Assembly (NCBI GenBank): GCA_913030605.1
Contig: CAJWEZ010000040.1
Location: 1 to 42,530, forward strand
From: an uncultured Spirochaeta sp.
GTDB lineage: Bacteria > Spirochaetota > Spirochaetia > DSM-27196 > Alkalispirochaetaceae
Direction: 5' to 3'
DNA: 42,530 bases
Shown: positions 16,424 through 26,200 of the stretch, piece after piece
Layout: each line of letters opens with the position of its first letter
Numbering within the stretch: position 1 is the first letter of the stretch
Notes under the pieces: model-generated
Databases searched by the model: none
Told to the model about the DNA's origin: nothing
The model's input: the letters and a program-made list of their open reading frames with translations, nothing else
Position numbers and translations under genes: made by a program

Positions 16424-18548
16424 AGGCGGTCTGCGGGTCGCGCTCCAGCGATACCGTCCCGTCGAGCTGGTCAACCAACGCCGATATGAGGCGCAGACCA
16501 AGCGTGTCGGGATGGTCAAGGTGGACGTCCGGTGGAAACGGCTGTCCGGTGTTGGAGACCACCAGATCGCATTCGCCGGTACCGCGCCGCCGGGACATGG
16601 CAACCGAGAATCGCTCGGCAACCCCGGGCCGGAAGGCGTGTTTCATGGCGTTGGTCGCCATTTCGTTCACGATCACCCCCAGTGCCACCGCCTTGCGGCT
16701 GGAGAACGCCAGATTCGGTACGGCGTTCTCGATCTGCACGCGAGGGCCGGAGTAGAAGGAAAACGCCCCCTCCAGAAGCGACTGGATATAGGAACCGATC
16801 TGAATCTCGCCGGGATCGCTGGACTGGTGCAGCTTCTCGTGGATCAGCGCGATCGAGTCGATCTGGCCGCGGATGTCGGACAGATCGACGACGCCGCCGA
16901 GGGCGTCGTCCTTGAGGCTGACCATTGAGGAGACCAGGTTGAGGTTGTTCTTGACCCGGTGGTTGAGCTCCTTCATCAGTGCGTCCTTGGCGTCAACCGC
17001 CTGCTCCAGCCGCCGTCGTACGGCGACCACTTCCGTCATGTCGGTGAACACGATCATGAAGATGCCGTTGAACGCATGTCCCCGCACCTCGATCTGCCGG
17101 ACCGTGCCGTCGCCGCAGGTCGCCTCCACCTCGATGGGGCCGATCTCACCGCCGTGCGCGGCGGCGTGGGTCGTGAAGGTGCTCCATTGTTCCGCCACGC
17201 GGCGACGGTACTCCGGATCCGGAAAGGCGAGGCGATACCACGCCTCGACATCCGGCATTTCGTCCATCGTGTACCCGAACACCTCTTCAAACCGGCGGTT
17301 CACCGTCGTCACCGTCTCATCCGGCGCCCGCGATATCACCACCGGAATCGGCAGACGGTCGAGGATCGTCCGGAGCCGCGTTTCACTCTCCCTGAGCGCC
17401 GCCTCGGCCTCCTTCCGTTCGGTAACGTCACGCCCGGCACCCACGATGCCGATCACCCGGCCCTCGTCGTCCAGAATCGCGGAGTCCTCCCACTCCAGCC
17501 AGCGCCATCCGTCCCGGGTGAGCGCTCGCTGCTCCAGGCGACACTCGTACGGTGGCCGGTACAGCGCCTCCATGGCGGTACGCGTTGCCTCGCGGTCGTC
17601 CTCGTGCACCAGCGGCACAAAACTGTGGCCGATCAGCTCCTCCCGTGTCTTTCCGAAGAGCCGGCAGTACGATTCGCTCACGAACTCGAACCGTCCGTCG
17701 GCGTCCACGCGAACCACAAGCTCGCGCTGGTGCTCCACCAGCAACCGGTACTCGCGCTCCCTCCGGTTGAGCGCCTCCTCGGTCCGGCGGCGCTCGCCGA
17801 TGTCCATGTCCAAGCAGAAGAGCTCCGTCTCGCCGTCGTCTCCCCGGACGAGGGTGTGGCTGGAGTACACGTCAACGGGACGGCCTCCTTTTGCCATGAG
17901 CGTCAGCTCCGCCGGCGGAATCGGTTCCCCGGTGGCCACGAACCGTTCTATGAGCGACTCGACCTCGGAGCGCATGGGCGGTGGGATGATCAGTTCGAGC
18001 AGGTTTCCGCCGATCGCCTCATCCGCCGGGTACCCGTACAGCTCCTCCGATGCCCGGTTCCAGTAGGTGACCGTTCCGTCGGGTCGGTACCCCTGGATGG
18101 CGATGGTGGGGGTGCCGTCGAACAGGCGCTGAAATCGCTCGCGGCCGGCCACCGATTCCCGGTGGGCGCGGAAGAGGCGCAACGCGGTCTTCACCGACTG
18201 CACCATCGTAAACTCCCCCGCCGATTTCAGAACGTACCCGTACTGCGTCAGTTCCTCAGCCCGTCGCACGGTGGATTCTCCGGCGTGGGCGGTCAGAAAC
18301 ACGATCGGTACGGTGCGAATGTCGAGGATCTGACGGGCAAGCTCGATCCCGTCGGGCTCGCCACCCAGATCGACGTCCATGAGGATCAGACCGATGGGGT
18401 CGCCGCCGCGGACGCAGTCGAGCGCTCCGGCCTGATTGTGGCAGAGAATCACCGCAAACCCGTGGTCGTTCAGCGCCCGTTGCTGCTGTTGCGCCACGAG
18501 GAGTTCATCTTCGACAAGCAGAATCGGGGCCGGGGAGGCGCTACCCAT
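16398..18548 (-). CDS. Receiver-PAS-PAS-PAS-HisKA_2 histidine kinase
   Basis: This 716-aa soluble signalling protein has an N-terminal receiver domain (about 8-128; phospho-acceptor Asp58 in LILMDVDLGG, Lys108). Three PAS domains follow (about 135-255, 262-380 and 388-510), separated by short coiled linkers ending DIGERRRTEEAL and DVTERKEAEAAL. A HisKA_2-type dimerisation domain carries His530 (ELNHRVKNNLNLVSSMVSLK), and a C-terminal ATPase domain has the N box NEMATNAMKHAF. With no membrane span it must sense cytoplasmic signals or take phosphate from another kinase. The HisKA_2 class often works with stand-alone receivers or general-stress pathways. Lys108 is followed by Ser, not the usual Pro. 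The gene starts eight bases after the small upstream gene, and its end overlaps the convergent HAD gene. Confidence 0.92.
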   Translation of the reverse strand: MGSASPAPILLVEDELLVAQQQQRALNDHGFAVILCHNQAGALDCVRGGDPIGLILMDVDLGGEPDGIELARQILDIRTVPIVFLTAHAGESTVRRAEELTQYGYVLKSAGEFTMVQSVKTALRLFRAHRESVAGRERFQRLFDGTPTIAIQGYRPDGTVTYWNRASEELYGYPADEAIGGNLLELIIPPPMRSEVESLIERFVATGEPIPPAELTLMAKGGRPVDVYSSHTLVRGDDGETELFCLDMDIGERRRTEEALNRREREYRLLVEHQRELVVRVDADGRFEFVSESYCRLFGKTREELIGHSFVPLVHEDDREATRTAMEALYRPPYECRLEQRALTRDGWRWLEWEDSAILDDEGRVIGIVGAGRDVTERKEAEAALRESETRLRTILDRLPIPVVISRAPDETVTTVNRRFEEVFGYTMDEMPDVEAWYRLAFPDPEYRRRVAEQWSTFTTHAAAHGGEIGPIEVEATCGDGTVRQIEVRGHAFNGIFMIVFTDMTEVVAVRRRLEQAVDAKDALMKELNHRVKNNLNLVSSMVSLKDDALGGVVDLSDIRGQIDSIALIHEKLHQSSDPGEIQIGSYIQSLLEGAFSFYSGPRVQIENAVPNLAFSSRKAVALGVIVNEMATNAMKHAFRPGVAERFSVAMSRRRGTGECDLVVSNTGQPFPPDVHLDHPDTLGLRLISALVDQLDGTVSLERDPQTAFSVRFPCS

Positions 18549-18555
18549 GCACTAC

Positions 18556-18798
18556 CTACAGCACCATGAGAAAGGGGACGGAGTCCCGGGGGACGGGAAC
18601 GATCTCGTTCTCGGCGACGAGCTGCAGCCACTCCTTCTCCGACAGTGCGTGCTCCGACGGCCCCTGAACGGAGCCTTTGACGGGCACGTAGCGGAAATGG
18701 TGAATCGTAACGCGCCCATCGTCATCCTGGTGTACGACCTCGAAGTAGTGTTCCGATGACGACTGGCCGAACTGACGGAACCAGTCACCCACGGACAT
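18556..18798 (-). CDS. Small hypothetical protein, 80 aa
   Basis: I do not recognise a family. The protein opens MSVGDWFRQFGQSSSEHYFEVV and has a short beta-rich, mildly acidic sequence ending in the hydrophobic VPFLMVL. There is no signal peptide or membrane helix. It is the first gene before the receiver-PAS kinase, only seven bases apart, so the two are co-transcribed; a role as a ligand sensor or kinase partner is possible. A strong sigma70-type promoter ends seven bases before the ATG and no ribosome site is seen, which supports this start and a leaderless message. A second open frame in the same region (18552-18788) is a shadow. Confidence 0.7.
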   Translation of the reverse strand: MSVGDWFRQFGQSSSEHYFEVVHQDDDGRVTIHHFRYVPVKGSVQGPSEHALSEKEWLQLVAENEIVPVPRDSVPFLMVL

Positions 18799-18805
18799 AC
18801 TTGTT

Positions 18806-18835
18806 ATTCTACGACCCGTTGTGGTGTACTGTCAA
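18806..18835 (-). promoter_or_regulatory. Strong putative leaderless promoter for the 80-aa gene and PAS kinase
   Basis: On the minus strand a perfect TTGACA (18830-18835), an 18-base spacer and TAGAAT (18806-18811) are followed by seven bases and the ATG at 18798. This is the best sigma70 match I found in the window. There is no room for a 5' leader. Confidence 0.7.
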
Positions 18836-18842
18836 AAACGTC

Positions 18843-18989
18843 ATGGGATTCGTCGTCGCCGCCGTCGGTACAGCTCTTGTCTGGCTCCCCCGCCTCAATC
18901 AGTCGGCCGCCTCCGTGTGGCCCGCGGTACTCGCCACGGTGGGCTTCTGGGTGCTCGGCGGCATGCTCGCATGGCTGAAACACCGATGA
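18843..18989 (+). CDS. Small two-span membrane peptide, 48 aa
   Basis: This short protein opens MGFVVAAVGTALVWLPRL, has a second hydrophobic helix (VLATVGFWVLGGMLAWL) and ends KHR. It lies directly before the DUF819 gene with a nine-base gap, in the same direction. The start is uncertain: the frame is open upstream to 18756, but that part would overlap the divergent 80-aa gene and its promoter. The ATG at 18843 lacks a ribosome site. A TACTGT element ten bases upstream may be the -10. It may be a small subunit of the adjacent membrane protein. I know no named family for it. Confidence 0.55.
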   Translation: MGFVVAAVGTALVWLPRLNQSAASVWPAVLATVGFWVLGGMLAWLKHR

Positions 18990-18998
18990 GGGACGCCC

Positions 18999-20141
18999 GT
19001 GCAGATTCTCGCCGTTTCGACCTACGTTCTTGCCCCGCTGGTCATCGTTACGATCATCCGTCGCGTTCCGGCCCTCGCCGGGGTCAATCCAATCATCCCG
19101 GCCTATGTGGTCGGACTCCTGCTCTCGGTCGCTCTGCCGAAGACACCTGAACTGGCCGGCATCCAGGATGGCCTCTCCAGCGCCATGGTGGCGCTTTCAA
19201 TACCGCTGATGCTGTTTTCGGTGGATCTTCGTCGGTGGCCCATGGCGGGCAGGCAGGCGCTGGTGTCCCTTGGACTTGCGGCCGTCTCCATCGTGGTTGC
19301 GGTCACGGCGGGACACGTGCTGTTCCGGGGGACGCTGGCGGAGAGCCCGGCCCTGGCCGGACTGCTGGTGGGCGTGTATACGGGCGGCACACCGAACCTC
19401 GCTGCGATCCGAACCGCCCTCTCCGTCGACACGTCTCTGTACCTGACGGTCCACACCGCGGACATTGTGGTCAGCGCGGTCTACATCCTCTTCATGATCA
19501 CGATAGGGTCACATCTGTTCCGCAGGATCCTGCCGGCGCGGGCGCTGGCAGGACGCGGTGAGCGCCGCGAAACGCGGCGCGAGCAACTCGATTTTCGTGA
19601 CATCCTCAGGCGGGGACACCGCCGAGCGAGCGCCATCTCCCTGGGTCTTGCGGTGGCGATCGTCGCCGCGAGTTTCGCGGTGTCGTTCCTCTTTCCGGGC
19701 GACACGCGCACCGTGGTGATCATCCTCGCGATCACCACCCTGGCCCTCATCTCTACACTGATTCCCGGTGTGAACGGCCTCGAACCGAGCTTCCGCATCG
19801 GTGAGCTGCTGATCCTGGTGTTTGCGGTGGTCGTCGGGTCCATGGCGGATGTCCAGCAGATGCTTCAATCCTCACCGATGGTGCTTGCCTTCGTCTCCCT
19901 GGCGGTGTTCGGAAGCCTCTCACTGCACGTTGTCCTGGCGCGTCTCTTCCGGATCGACCCGGAAACGGTCATGGTGACCAGCGTGGCGGCGATCTGTTCA
20001 CCCCCCTTCGTGGGTATGGTGGCGCCGTCGGTCCGCAATCCGCAGATCCTTGCGGCAGGCATCACCACCGGTATTGTCGGCTACGCGATCGGCAACTACC
20101 TCGGTGTTGCCACCAGCTGGGCCCTGACCGCGCTGTTCTGA
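18999..20141 (+). CDS. DUF819-family membrane protein
   Basis: This 380-aa polytopic membrane protein has about ten to twelve hydrophobic helices and matches the DUF819 pattern: IIPAYVVGLLLSVALP, the SIPLMLFSVDLRRW loop, the glycine-rich GLLVGVYTGGTPNLAAI, a cytoplasmic charged loop (RGERRETRREQ), and near the C-terminus the signature ICSPPFVGMVAPSVRNPQIL. The inverted halves recall bile-acid/sodium-symporter-like folds, and members are presumed transporters, but no substrate is established. The GTG at 18999 follows GAGGGA at good spacing. It probably forms an operon with the preceding 48-aa peptide and the following dihydrouridine synthase gene, whose start is four bases after its stop. Confidence 0.85.
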   Translation: MQILAVSTYVLAPLVIVTIIRRVPALAGVNPIIPAYVVGLLLSVALPKTPELAGIQDGLSSAMVALSIPLMLFSVDLRRWPMAGRQALVSLGLAAVSIVVAVTAGHVLFRGTLAESPALAGLLVGVYTGGTPNLAAIRTALSVDTSLYLTVHTADIVVSAVYILFMITIGSHLFRRILPARALAGRGERRETRREQLDFRDILRRGHRRASAISLGLAVAIVAASFAVSFLFPGDTRTVVIILAITTLALISTLIPGVNGLEPSFRIGELLILVFAVVVGSMADVQQMLQSSPMVLAFVSLAVFGSLSLHVVLARLFRIDPETVMVTSVAAICSPPFVGMVAPSVRNPQILAAGITTGIVGYAIGNYLGVATSWALTALF

Positions 20142-20145
20142 TCGT

Positions 20146-21210
20146 ATGACCGGCAGACGCTTCGCCTGGAGAGATCTCCCCCGACCGATTTTCGCCCTCG
20201 CCCCGATGGAGGATGTGACCGACACCGTGTATCGGCGTCTGATCCGCGAATGGAGCTCCCGGGCCGCCCCCCGGGCCACCACCGGGGACGATGCTCCCCG
20301 GCCGACGGTCATGTTCACGGAGTTCACCCGCGTGGATGCCGCCGTCCGGACTCGGGACGCGCGCGCCTCCGGTGCTCCCGGAAACGGCAGGCTTCGGTAT
20401 CACGAATCGGAACGACCGATCGTGGCGCAGATCTGGGGCACCCGACCGGAGGAGTTTCGCCGGGCCGCTGCGGCGCTCGATGAGCTGCGGTTCGACGGTA
20501 TCGATCTCAACATGGGGTGTCCCGTGCGCAAGATCCGCAAGGCCGGGGCGTGTTCGGCGCTCATCGAGCGCCCAACGCTGGCGGCTGAGATCATCGCCGC
20601 GTGTCGCGAAGGTTCCCGGCTGCCGGTGAGCGTCAAGACGCGGATCGGACTCTCCCGCGTCCGGACGGAGGAATGGTGCGGGTTTCTGCTGGAGCAACCG
20701 ATCGACGCCCTCACGGTCCACCCGCGCACGGCGGACCAGATGTCCGACGGGTGGGCCGACTGGCGTGAGGTCCGCCGCGTCGTCGCCATGCGCGATGCTG
20801 CCGCCGCCGGGACCGTGGTGCTGGGAAACGGCGACGTTCGGTCTCTGGCCCATGCACGGCGCCTGGTGGAGCAGACCGGCGCCGACGGGGTCATGATTGG
20901 CCGTGGAATCTTCGCCGATCCCCTGCTCTTTGCCCGGGATCCGGCGACGTCGGCCGCGGACGGCGCCGCCACACCCGAGTGGGACGCCCTCGACCCCGGT
21001 TCTCGCCTGGACTACCTCGAGGAGCACATCCGACGCTTCGTCGGATACTGGAACACCGGCCGCAACTACGAAGTTCTCAAGAAGTTCTACCGGAACTACG
21101 TCCCCCGGTCTGCAGCCGGTCGCGCGCTCCTGGAACGCCTCTACGAGACCCACGATCCCGACGCCGCCCTGGACGAAATCGCCCGGGCGCGGCGTCTCAT
21201 GGACGCATAA
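20146..21210 (+). CDS. dus: tRNA dihydrouridine synthase (Dus family)
   Basis: This 354-aa flavoenzyme reduces uridine to dihydrouridine in the D-loop region of tRNA. The TIM-barrel N-terminus has the FMN site LAPMEDVTDTVYRR and later VMFTEFTRV. IDLNMGCPVRKIRKAGACSAL holds the catalytic cysteine region (Cys125). Phosphate-binding motifs are VKTRIG, LTVHPRTADQ and GNGDV, then GVMIGRGI. The C-terminal helical domain contains GRNYEVLKKFYRNYV. A 20-residue polar insertion (about 38-52) and another near 72-84 are richer in Ala/Gly than is typical. The end overlaps the convergent aldehyde dehydrogenase gene by 14 nt. The exact Dus subtype is not assigned. Confidence 0.92.
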   Translation: MTGRRFAWRDLPRPIFALAPMEDVTDTVYRRLIREWSSRAAPRATTGDDAPRPTVMFTEFTRVDAAVRTRDARASGAPGNGRLRYHESERPIVAQIWGTRPEEFRRAAAALDELRFDGIDLNMGCPVRKIRKAGACSALIERPTLAAEIIAACREGSRLPVSVKTRIGLSRVRTEEWCGFLLEQPIDALTVHPRTADQMSDGWADWREVRRVVAMRDAAAAGTVVLGNGDVRSLAHARRLVEQTGADGVMIGRGIFADPLLFARDPATSAADGAATPEWDALDPGSRLDYLEEHIRRFVGYWNTGRNYEVLKKFYRNYVPRSAAGRALLERLYETHDPDAALDEIARARRLMDA

Positions 21211-22591
21211 TCCGACGAATAAAACCCAGCGCCCCACCGTAGGGCGGGTACTTGAGCGGCACGTCGATGCGCGAGCTGCGTCGCATGATGCCCGCCTCGT
21301 GACTGAACGCCCGAAATCCGGCGAATCCGTGGTAGCTCCCGATGCCGCTGGGGCCCGACCCGCCGAAGGGCAGCTCCGGATTGGCCAGGTGAACCACCGT
21401 GTCGTTGACCGTCGCTCCACCAAAGGGCACAAACTCCTCGAACGTCCGTCGCTCGCGGCGTGATTCGGTGAAGAGGTAGGCGGCCAGGGGATTCGGTCGG
21501 TCGGCGATTCGACGACACACCTCCTCGAGGCTGTCGTAGGGAATCACCGGCAGGATCGGACCGAAGAGTTCGTCCTCCATGACCGGATCGTCCCACCCGA
21601 CCGGGTGAAACACCGTGGGGGCGATGTACCGGTCGTCGGCGGTGCGGGCGCCACCAAGGACCGGTTGTGCCAGGGCGCTCTGCCGGTCCAGCAGTCCCGC
21701 CAGACGGTCAAAGTGCGTGCGGTTGATCACCCGACCGTACTCGGGGGTGGTCCGGGAGCCGGACGGATAGAACTCGTTCACCACGGCCCCGATCTCGGCC
21801 ACCAGGTCCTCCGCCACCGTACGGTGGGCGACCACGTAATCCGGTGCCACACACGTTTGCCCCGCGTTCATGAACTTTCCCCAGGCGATTCGGCGGGCGG
21901 CCACCTTTAGCCGGGCGCTCGAGGTGACGATCGCCGGACTCTTCCCCCCCAGCTCCAGGGTCACCGGCACCAGGCGGTCGGCGGCGGCGCGCATCACCTG
22001 CCTGCCGACGCGGGTACTCCCGGTAAAGAATATGTGATCCACCGGCGCCGCGGTGAGGGCGGCGGCGACCTCGCCGTCGCCGGTGACACACGCGACCACG
22101 GCGGGATCGAAGTACGTCTCCACGAGTCGGTGGATGACCGCCGCCGTTGCCGGGGCATGCTCCGAGGGTTTCACAACGCTGCAGTTGCCCGCCGCGATCG
22201 ACGCCACCAGCGGCGCCATGGCGAGCTGAAAGGGATAATTCCACGGACTCAGGATCGCCGATACGCCCAGGGGACGGTACACGATCCGGCTCGAGGCGGG
22301 CGCGTGAACGATCGGCGTCGAAACCCGTCGCGGCCGGCTCCACCGGCGAAGGTGGCGGCGTGCCGTCCTGATTTCCTCGTACACCAGCGCGATCTCGCTT
22401 GTGTACGCCTCGAAGGCGCCCTTGTGGAGGTCCTCCCACAGGGCGGCGTGAATCTCCGGCTCCATCTCGACGATCGCGCGCCGCAACGTATCCAAGAGTG
22501 CCCTGCGGGCGGCGAGCGGGCGGGTGGCGCCGGCATAGTGGGCCTGTCGCTGGCGCTCAACGAGCGCGCGGATCGTATCCACCGACTGCAC
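21197..22591 (-). CDS. Aldehyde dehydrogenase (class 3-like)
   Basis: This 464-aa NAD(P)+-dependent aldehyde dehydrogenase has the oxyanion Asn118 (SPWNYPFQL), the cofactor loop FFTGSTRVGR, the general base Glu213 in LELGGKSPAI and the nucleophile Cys247 in NAGQTCVAPDY. Further signatures are EDELFGPILPV and the C-terminal LPFGGSGPSGIGSYHG. Length and the FSHEAGIMRRSS...YPPYGG tail fit the ALDH3 group (fatty or aromatic aldehydes), whose C-terminus often contacts membranes. I chose the GTG at 22591, five bases after the stop of the upstream HAD gene. A GTG three codons further in is possible. Longer extensions are shadow. Co-transcription with the HAD gene is likely. Confidence 0.92.
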   Translation of the reverse strand: MQSVDTIRALVERQRQAHYAGATRPLAARRALLDTLRRAIVEMEPEIHAALWEDLHKGAFEAYTSEIALVYEEIRTARRHLRRWSRPRRVSTPIVHAPASSRIVYRPLGVSAILSPWNYPFQLAMAPLVASIAAGNCSVVKPSEHAPATAAVIHRLVETYFDPAVVACVTGDGEVAAALTAAPVDHIFFTGSTRVGRQVMRAAADRLVPVTLELGGKSPAIVTSSARLKVAARRIAWGKFMNAGQTCVAPDYVVAHRTVAEDLVAEIGAVVNEFYPSGSRTTPEYGRVINRTHFDRLAGLLDRQSALAQPVLGGARTADDRYIAPTVFHPVGWDDPVMEDELFGPILPVIPYDSLEEVCRRIADRPNPLAAYLFTESRRERRTFEEFVPFGGATVNDTVVHLANPELPFGGSGPSGIGSYHGFAGFRAFSHEAGIMRRSSRIDVPLKYPPYGGALGFIRRIMRP

Positions 22592-22595
22592 CGTA

Positions 22596-23237
22596 CTACC
22601 GCGCCGCAAACGTGGCCGGATCCAGCTCGCTGTAGGCGCGGATCCGGACGTGGGCACCGTCGAGGCCTTCGCTGGGACCAAATCCCACGGCGGTCATGCC
22701 ACCGGCAAGGGCCGCCTCAACGCCGCTGGCTGCATCCTCAAACACGGCACAGTCCGCGGGCGCCACGCCGAGCTTCTCGGCCCCCATGAGGAAGATCTGC
22801 GGATCCGGCTTGGACCGCGAAATATCGTGTCCCGTCACCACGGCATCGAAGAGCGTCGCGATACCCAGTTTGTCGATAACCATCTGGGCGTTCCGGCTAC
22901 TCGACCCCAGGCCGATCAGGAGTCCCTGTTCCTTCAACGCCCGGATGAAGGGGACCGCGCCGTCCACCAGCGCCGATTCATCGATCGACTGCAGAAGCGT
23001 CTTGTAGTACTCGTTCTTCTCCGTTGCCAGCCGTTCCTTGTCCTTCTCCGGGAGATCGATCCCGTTGTGGTCAAGGATGATCTGCAGCGACGCCATGCGC
23101 GACACTCCGCGAAGGTTGTCGTTGAGCGACTCGTCGAACGCCCACCCCTGCTCGTCGGCAAGCTGCTTCCAGGCGCGATAGTGGTAGGCGTCGGTGTAAA
23201 CGACCACACCGTCGAGGTCAAAGATTGCTGCTTTCAT
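22596..23237 (-). CDS. pgmB: Beta-phosphoglucomutase-like HAD hydrolase
   Basis: This 213-aa HAD protein is close to beta-phosphoglucomutase, which interconverts beta-glucose 1- and 6-phosphate after maltose or trehalose phosphorolysis. Motif I is FDLDGVVVYTDAYHYRAWKQLAD (Asp8 and Asp10), with the cap-domain signature RGVSRMASLQIIL. Motif II is LGSSSRNA, and VVTGHDISRSKPDPQIF and VFEDAASGVEAAL complete the site. The RGVSR..SL cap motif fits the PgmB subgroup better than the other HAD gene in this window does. The ATG at 23237 overlaps the end of the activase gene by 20 nt. A promoter-like element precedes it, so it may be transcribed separately. No sugar phosphorylase is nearby. Confidence 0.87.
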   Translation of the reverse strand: MKAAIFDLDGVVVYTDAYHYRAWKQLADEQGWAFDESLNDNLRGVSRMASLQIILDHNGIDLPEKDKERLATEKNEYYKTLLQSIDESALVDGAVPFIRALKEQGLLIGLGSSSRNAQMVIDKLGIATLFDAVVTGHDISRSKPDPQIFLMGAEKLGVAPADCAVFEDAASGVEAALAGGMTAVGFGPSEGLDGAHVRIRAYSELDPATFAAR

Positions 23238-26200
23238 GCGTTTCAGTGTAGCGATCACCCCCGGTGGCGGCAACCGCGGCACGGCGTGAGCCTCCCGGGA
23301 CGAGCTCCGCACCCACCGAGGCCACCGCAGTGCCGGGGCCGCCGGTCCGCAGACGCGCGTTCAGGATCAGCATCTGCAACCGGTTCTCGACGTTCGCGAA
23401 ACTCGTGTCGGGATCGTAGTCGAGACTGAGGATCTGCGCCTCCGGGTGCGCTTCCTTGAGCCGCTTCACCAGCCCGCGGCCGGTGACGTGGTTGGGGAGG
23501 CAGCCGAACGGCTGCAGGATCAGGAATGACCGAACGCCATGGGCGGCGTGGTGCAGAATCTCGCCGGCGATCATCCATCCTTCGCCGGAGGTGAAGGTAT
23601 GGTGCACGATATCCTCGGAGAGGCGCGCGACCTCCGGCAGCGGCGACGGCGCCTCGAAGTGGGGGTTCCGCCGCGCCACGCGGTGCACGCGGTCCAGCAC
23701 GTGATCGAAGAGGGCGTCGCTGACCGATGCCAGGGCACCATCGAGGAAGGGATAGCGCACGTAGAACTCCTTCCGTTCGGTCTTCATGCGCATGAAGTCC
23801 CGGCGGAACGAGTCGAGGATGTTCGGCAGAAGGACTTCCATGCCGTTGGCTTCCAGATACCGCACAATCTCGAAGTTGCTCGTCGGGTGGAAGTTGAGGA
23901 GGAACTCGCCGATCACGAACACCTGCGGGCGCCGGGGGCCGTGACTGAGCGGCACCGACGAGAGGGCAGCCACGGTGCGTTCGTAGGCGGCAAAGGCACG
24001 CGAGATCGTCGTCTCCAGTCCCTCGGCCACCGCATCGATGCCCTCCTCGAAGACGCGGTCCACCGTGCCCGTCTCGCGTTCGTATGGACGCAGCCGCAGG
24101 CGCAACGCCTCCAGCGCGTCGATCATCGCCAGTCCCCACAGCATGCGCAACTGAAACAACGGCCCCAGGGAAAAGCCGGGGTGCATGTCCTTTGTGTCGA
24201 TGTCCGTGGTAATGATCGGCACCTGGGCGTATCCGGCGTCGTCGAGCGCACGCCGCGCGAGGCTCGCGTAGTGCGCCAGGCGACAATCGCACTGGCTCTT
24301 GGCGAGCCCGCAGACCGCCTCCTCCGGAGACACACCGCCGGACTCCAGGGCCCGAAGCATCTCACCCACGTTCACCTGCGCGGGGAAACAGATGTCGTTG
24401 TGCACGTAGCGCTTTCCGAGTTCGATCGCCCGGCGGTCCGCCATCGGCAGCGGTTCGATACGGTACCCCTCCCGGCGGATCGCCGCGCTCACCACCTGGG
24501 CGAACGCGCGACTGACGTTCGGCGCCATGATCACCTTCTCACGCCGGTCGCGGCGCGTGTACTTGACCTGGTAGGGTGGCGGCAGCACGTGCGGCTCCGA
24601 CGGCGGAGACGCGGCCTCAGAATGCGCGAGCCGCCCGCGACGGCTGCGGACCGTCTCCACAAAGGACCGGATGCGGATCGCCAGTGGGCCCCGGGCGTCG
24701 GTCTCGTCGAGCTTGAGGGTGAGCGCGGTCTTCGCGGAACTCTGTTCGATCAGACGCACCACTTCGTCGCTGATGATCGCGTCGTGACCGCAGCCGAAGC
24801 TCACCATCTGAACGAGTTCCAGATTCGGGTGAGAGGCGACCTGAAGCGCCGCGGCAAACATCCGGACGTGAAAATTGACGGTGAGTTCGACGCGGGTGCG
24901 ACTGAGGTCCGTCCCATGGAGCCCCGGCAGGCTGTCCACGCTGAGAACCGGAATGCCGTGGTCCACGAACACCGCCGCCAGATCGTGGTTTACGAGACGA
25001 TCGGTGTGGTAGGGGCGCCCCGCAAGCACCACCGCGAACCGGTCGGTCCCCTCCAGCGAGCGCAGAACCTCGGCTCCTCGCGCCTGCAACCTGGACTCCA
25101 CCGCCGACTGAACCTCGTCGGCGCGACGGATCGCCAGGTCCACGTCGCGGCGGGACACGCCGAACTCCCGGGATACCCAGTCGACGATCTGCCGCCGCCG
25201 CGCGCGGTGATCCACCCAGTGAAAGATCGGCCGATCCAGCGGGATCCCGTGACGGCGGAGCGGTTCATCGCTCACGTCCAGCACCATGGGATACCCCTTC
25301 ACCACGGCGCAGACGTGGTCGCTGCGGGTGCCGGGGTTTTCCGGCGGCATGCGGTTGATCATGGGCATGAAGATCCGGTCCACACCCTGCTCCACCAGGT
25401 CAAGCAGATGCCCGTGGGCCAGCTTGGCGGGGAAGCAGACCGTGTCCGACGGAACCGACGGAAGTCCCTCCTCGAACCGCTCCTGGGTGCTGGGAGCCGA
25501 TACCACCACCGTGAGCCCGAGGGCCGTCCAGAACGCCCGCCAGAACGGCAGACTGTGCCAGAACTCCAACGCCAGGGGGATTCCAATGCGGGTGCCCGCG
25601 CCGTCATCGGCGGGGCGCACCGGTTCCACCGTTACGGGGCCGGTAAACAGCCGCTCCCGTTCCGCCAGCAGGTTTGGCACCGCCCCGCGACGCCGCGCGA
25701 TCTCCCGGAGTCGGGAGGCGCCGGCGGCGTCGCGCGGCCGCTCCAGCACCTCTCCCCGCTCGCAGCGGTTGCCGGTCACGTAGCTCGATCCGTCCGTGAA
25801 CCGGACAACGGTCCGGCTGCAGGCGTTGGAACAGAAGGGGCACACAACACCGCTTTCCTGATCGAAATCGAATCGCGCGAGCTCCGCGAGACCACCGAAG
25901 CGGCTGGCCCCATCGCTGTCGCCCCCGGCAACGAGCGCGTCCTGCGACCGGCGGCGCGATTCCTGCGTCAGGCGCGCCACACCGATCGCTCCCATCAGCC
26001 CCGGAAACGAGGCGCGGACCACGCGACGGCCCGTGTACTCTTCCAGCGCCCGGAGTACCGCATCGTTCTCGAAGGTGCCGCCCTGCACCACCACCGTGTC
26101 GCCGAGGGCGCTGAAGTTCGGTACCCGCACCACCTTGGTGAACACGTTCTCCACGATCGACCGGCACAGCCCCGCGAGGATGTCCTCAGGCTGCTTGCCG

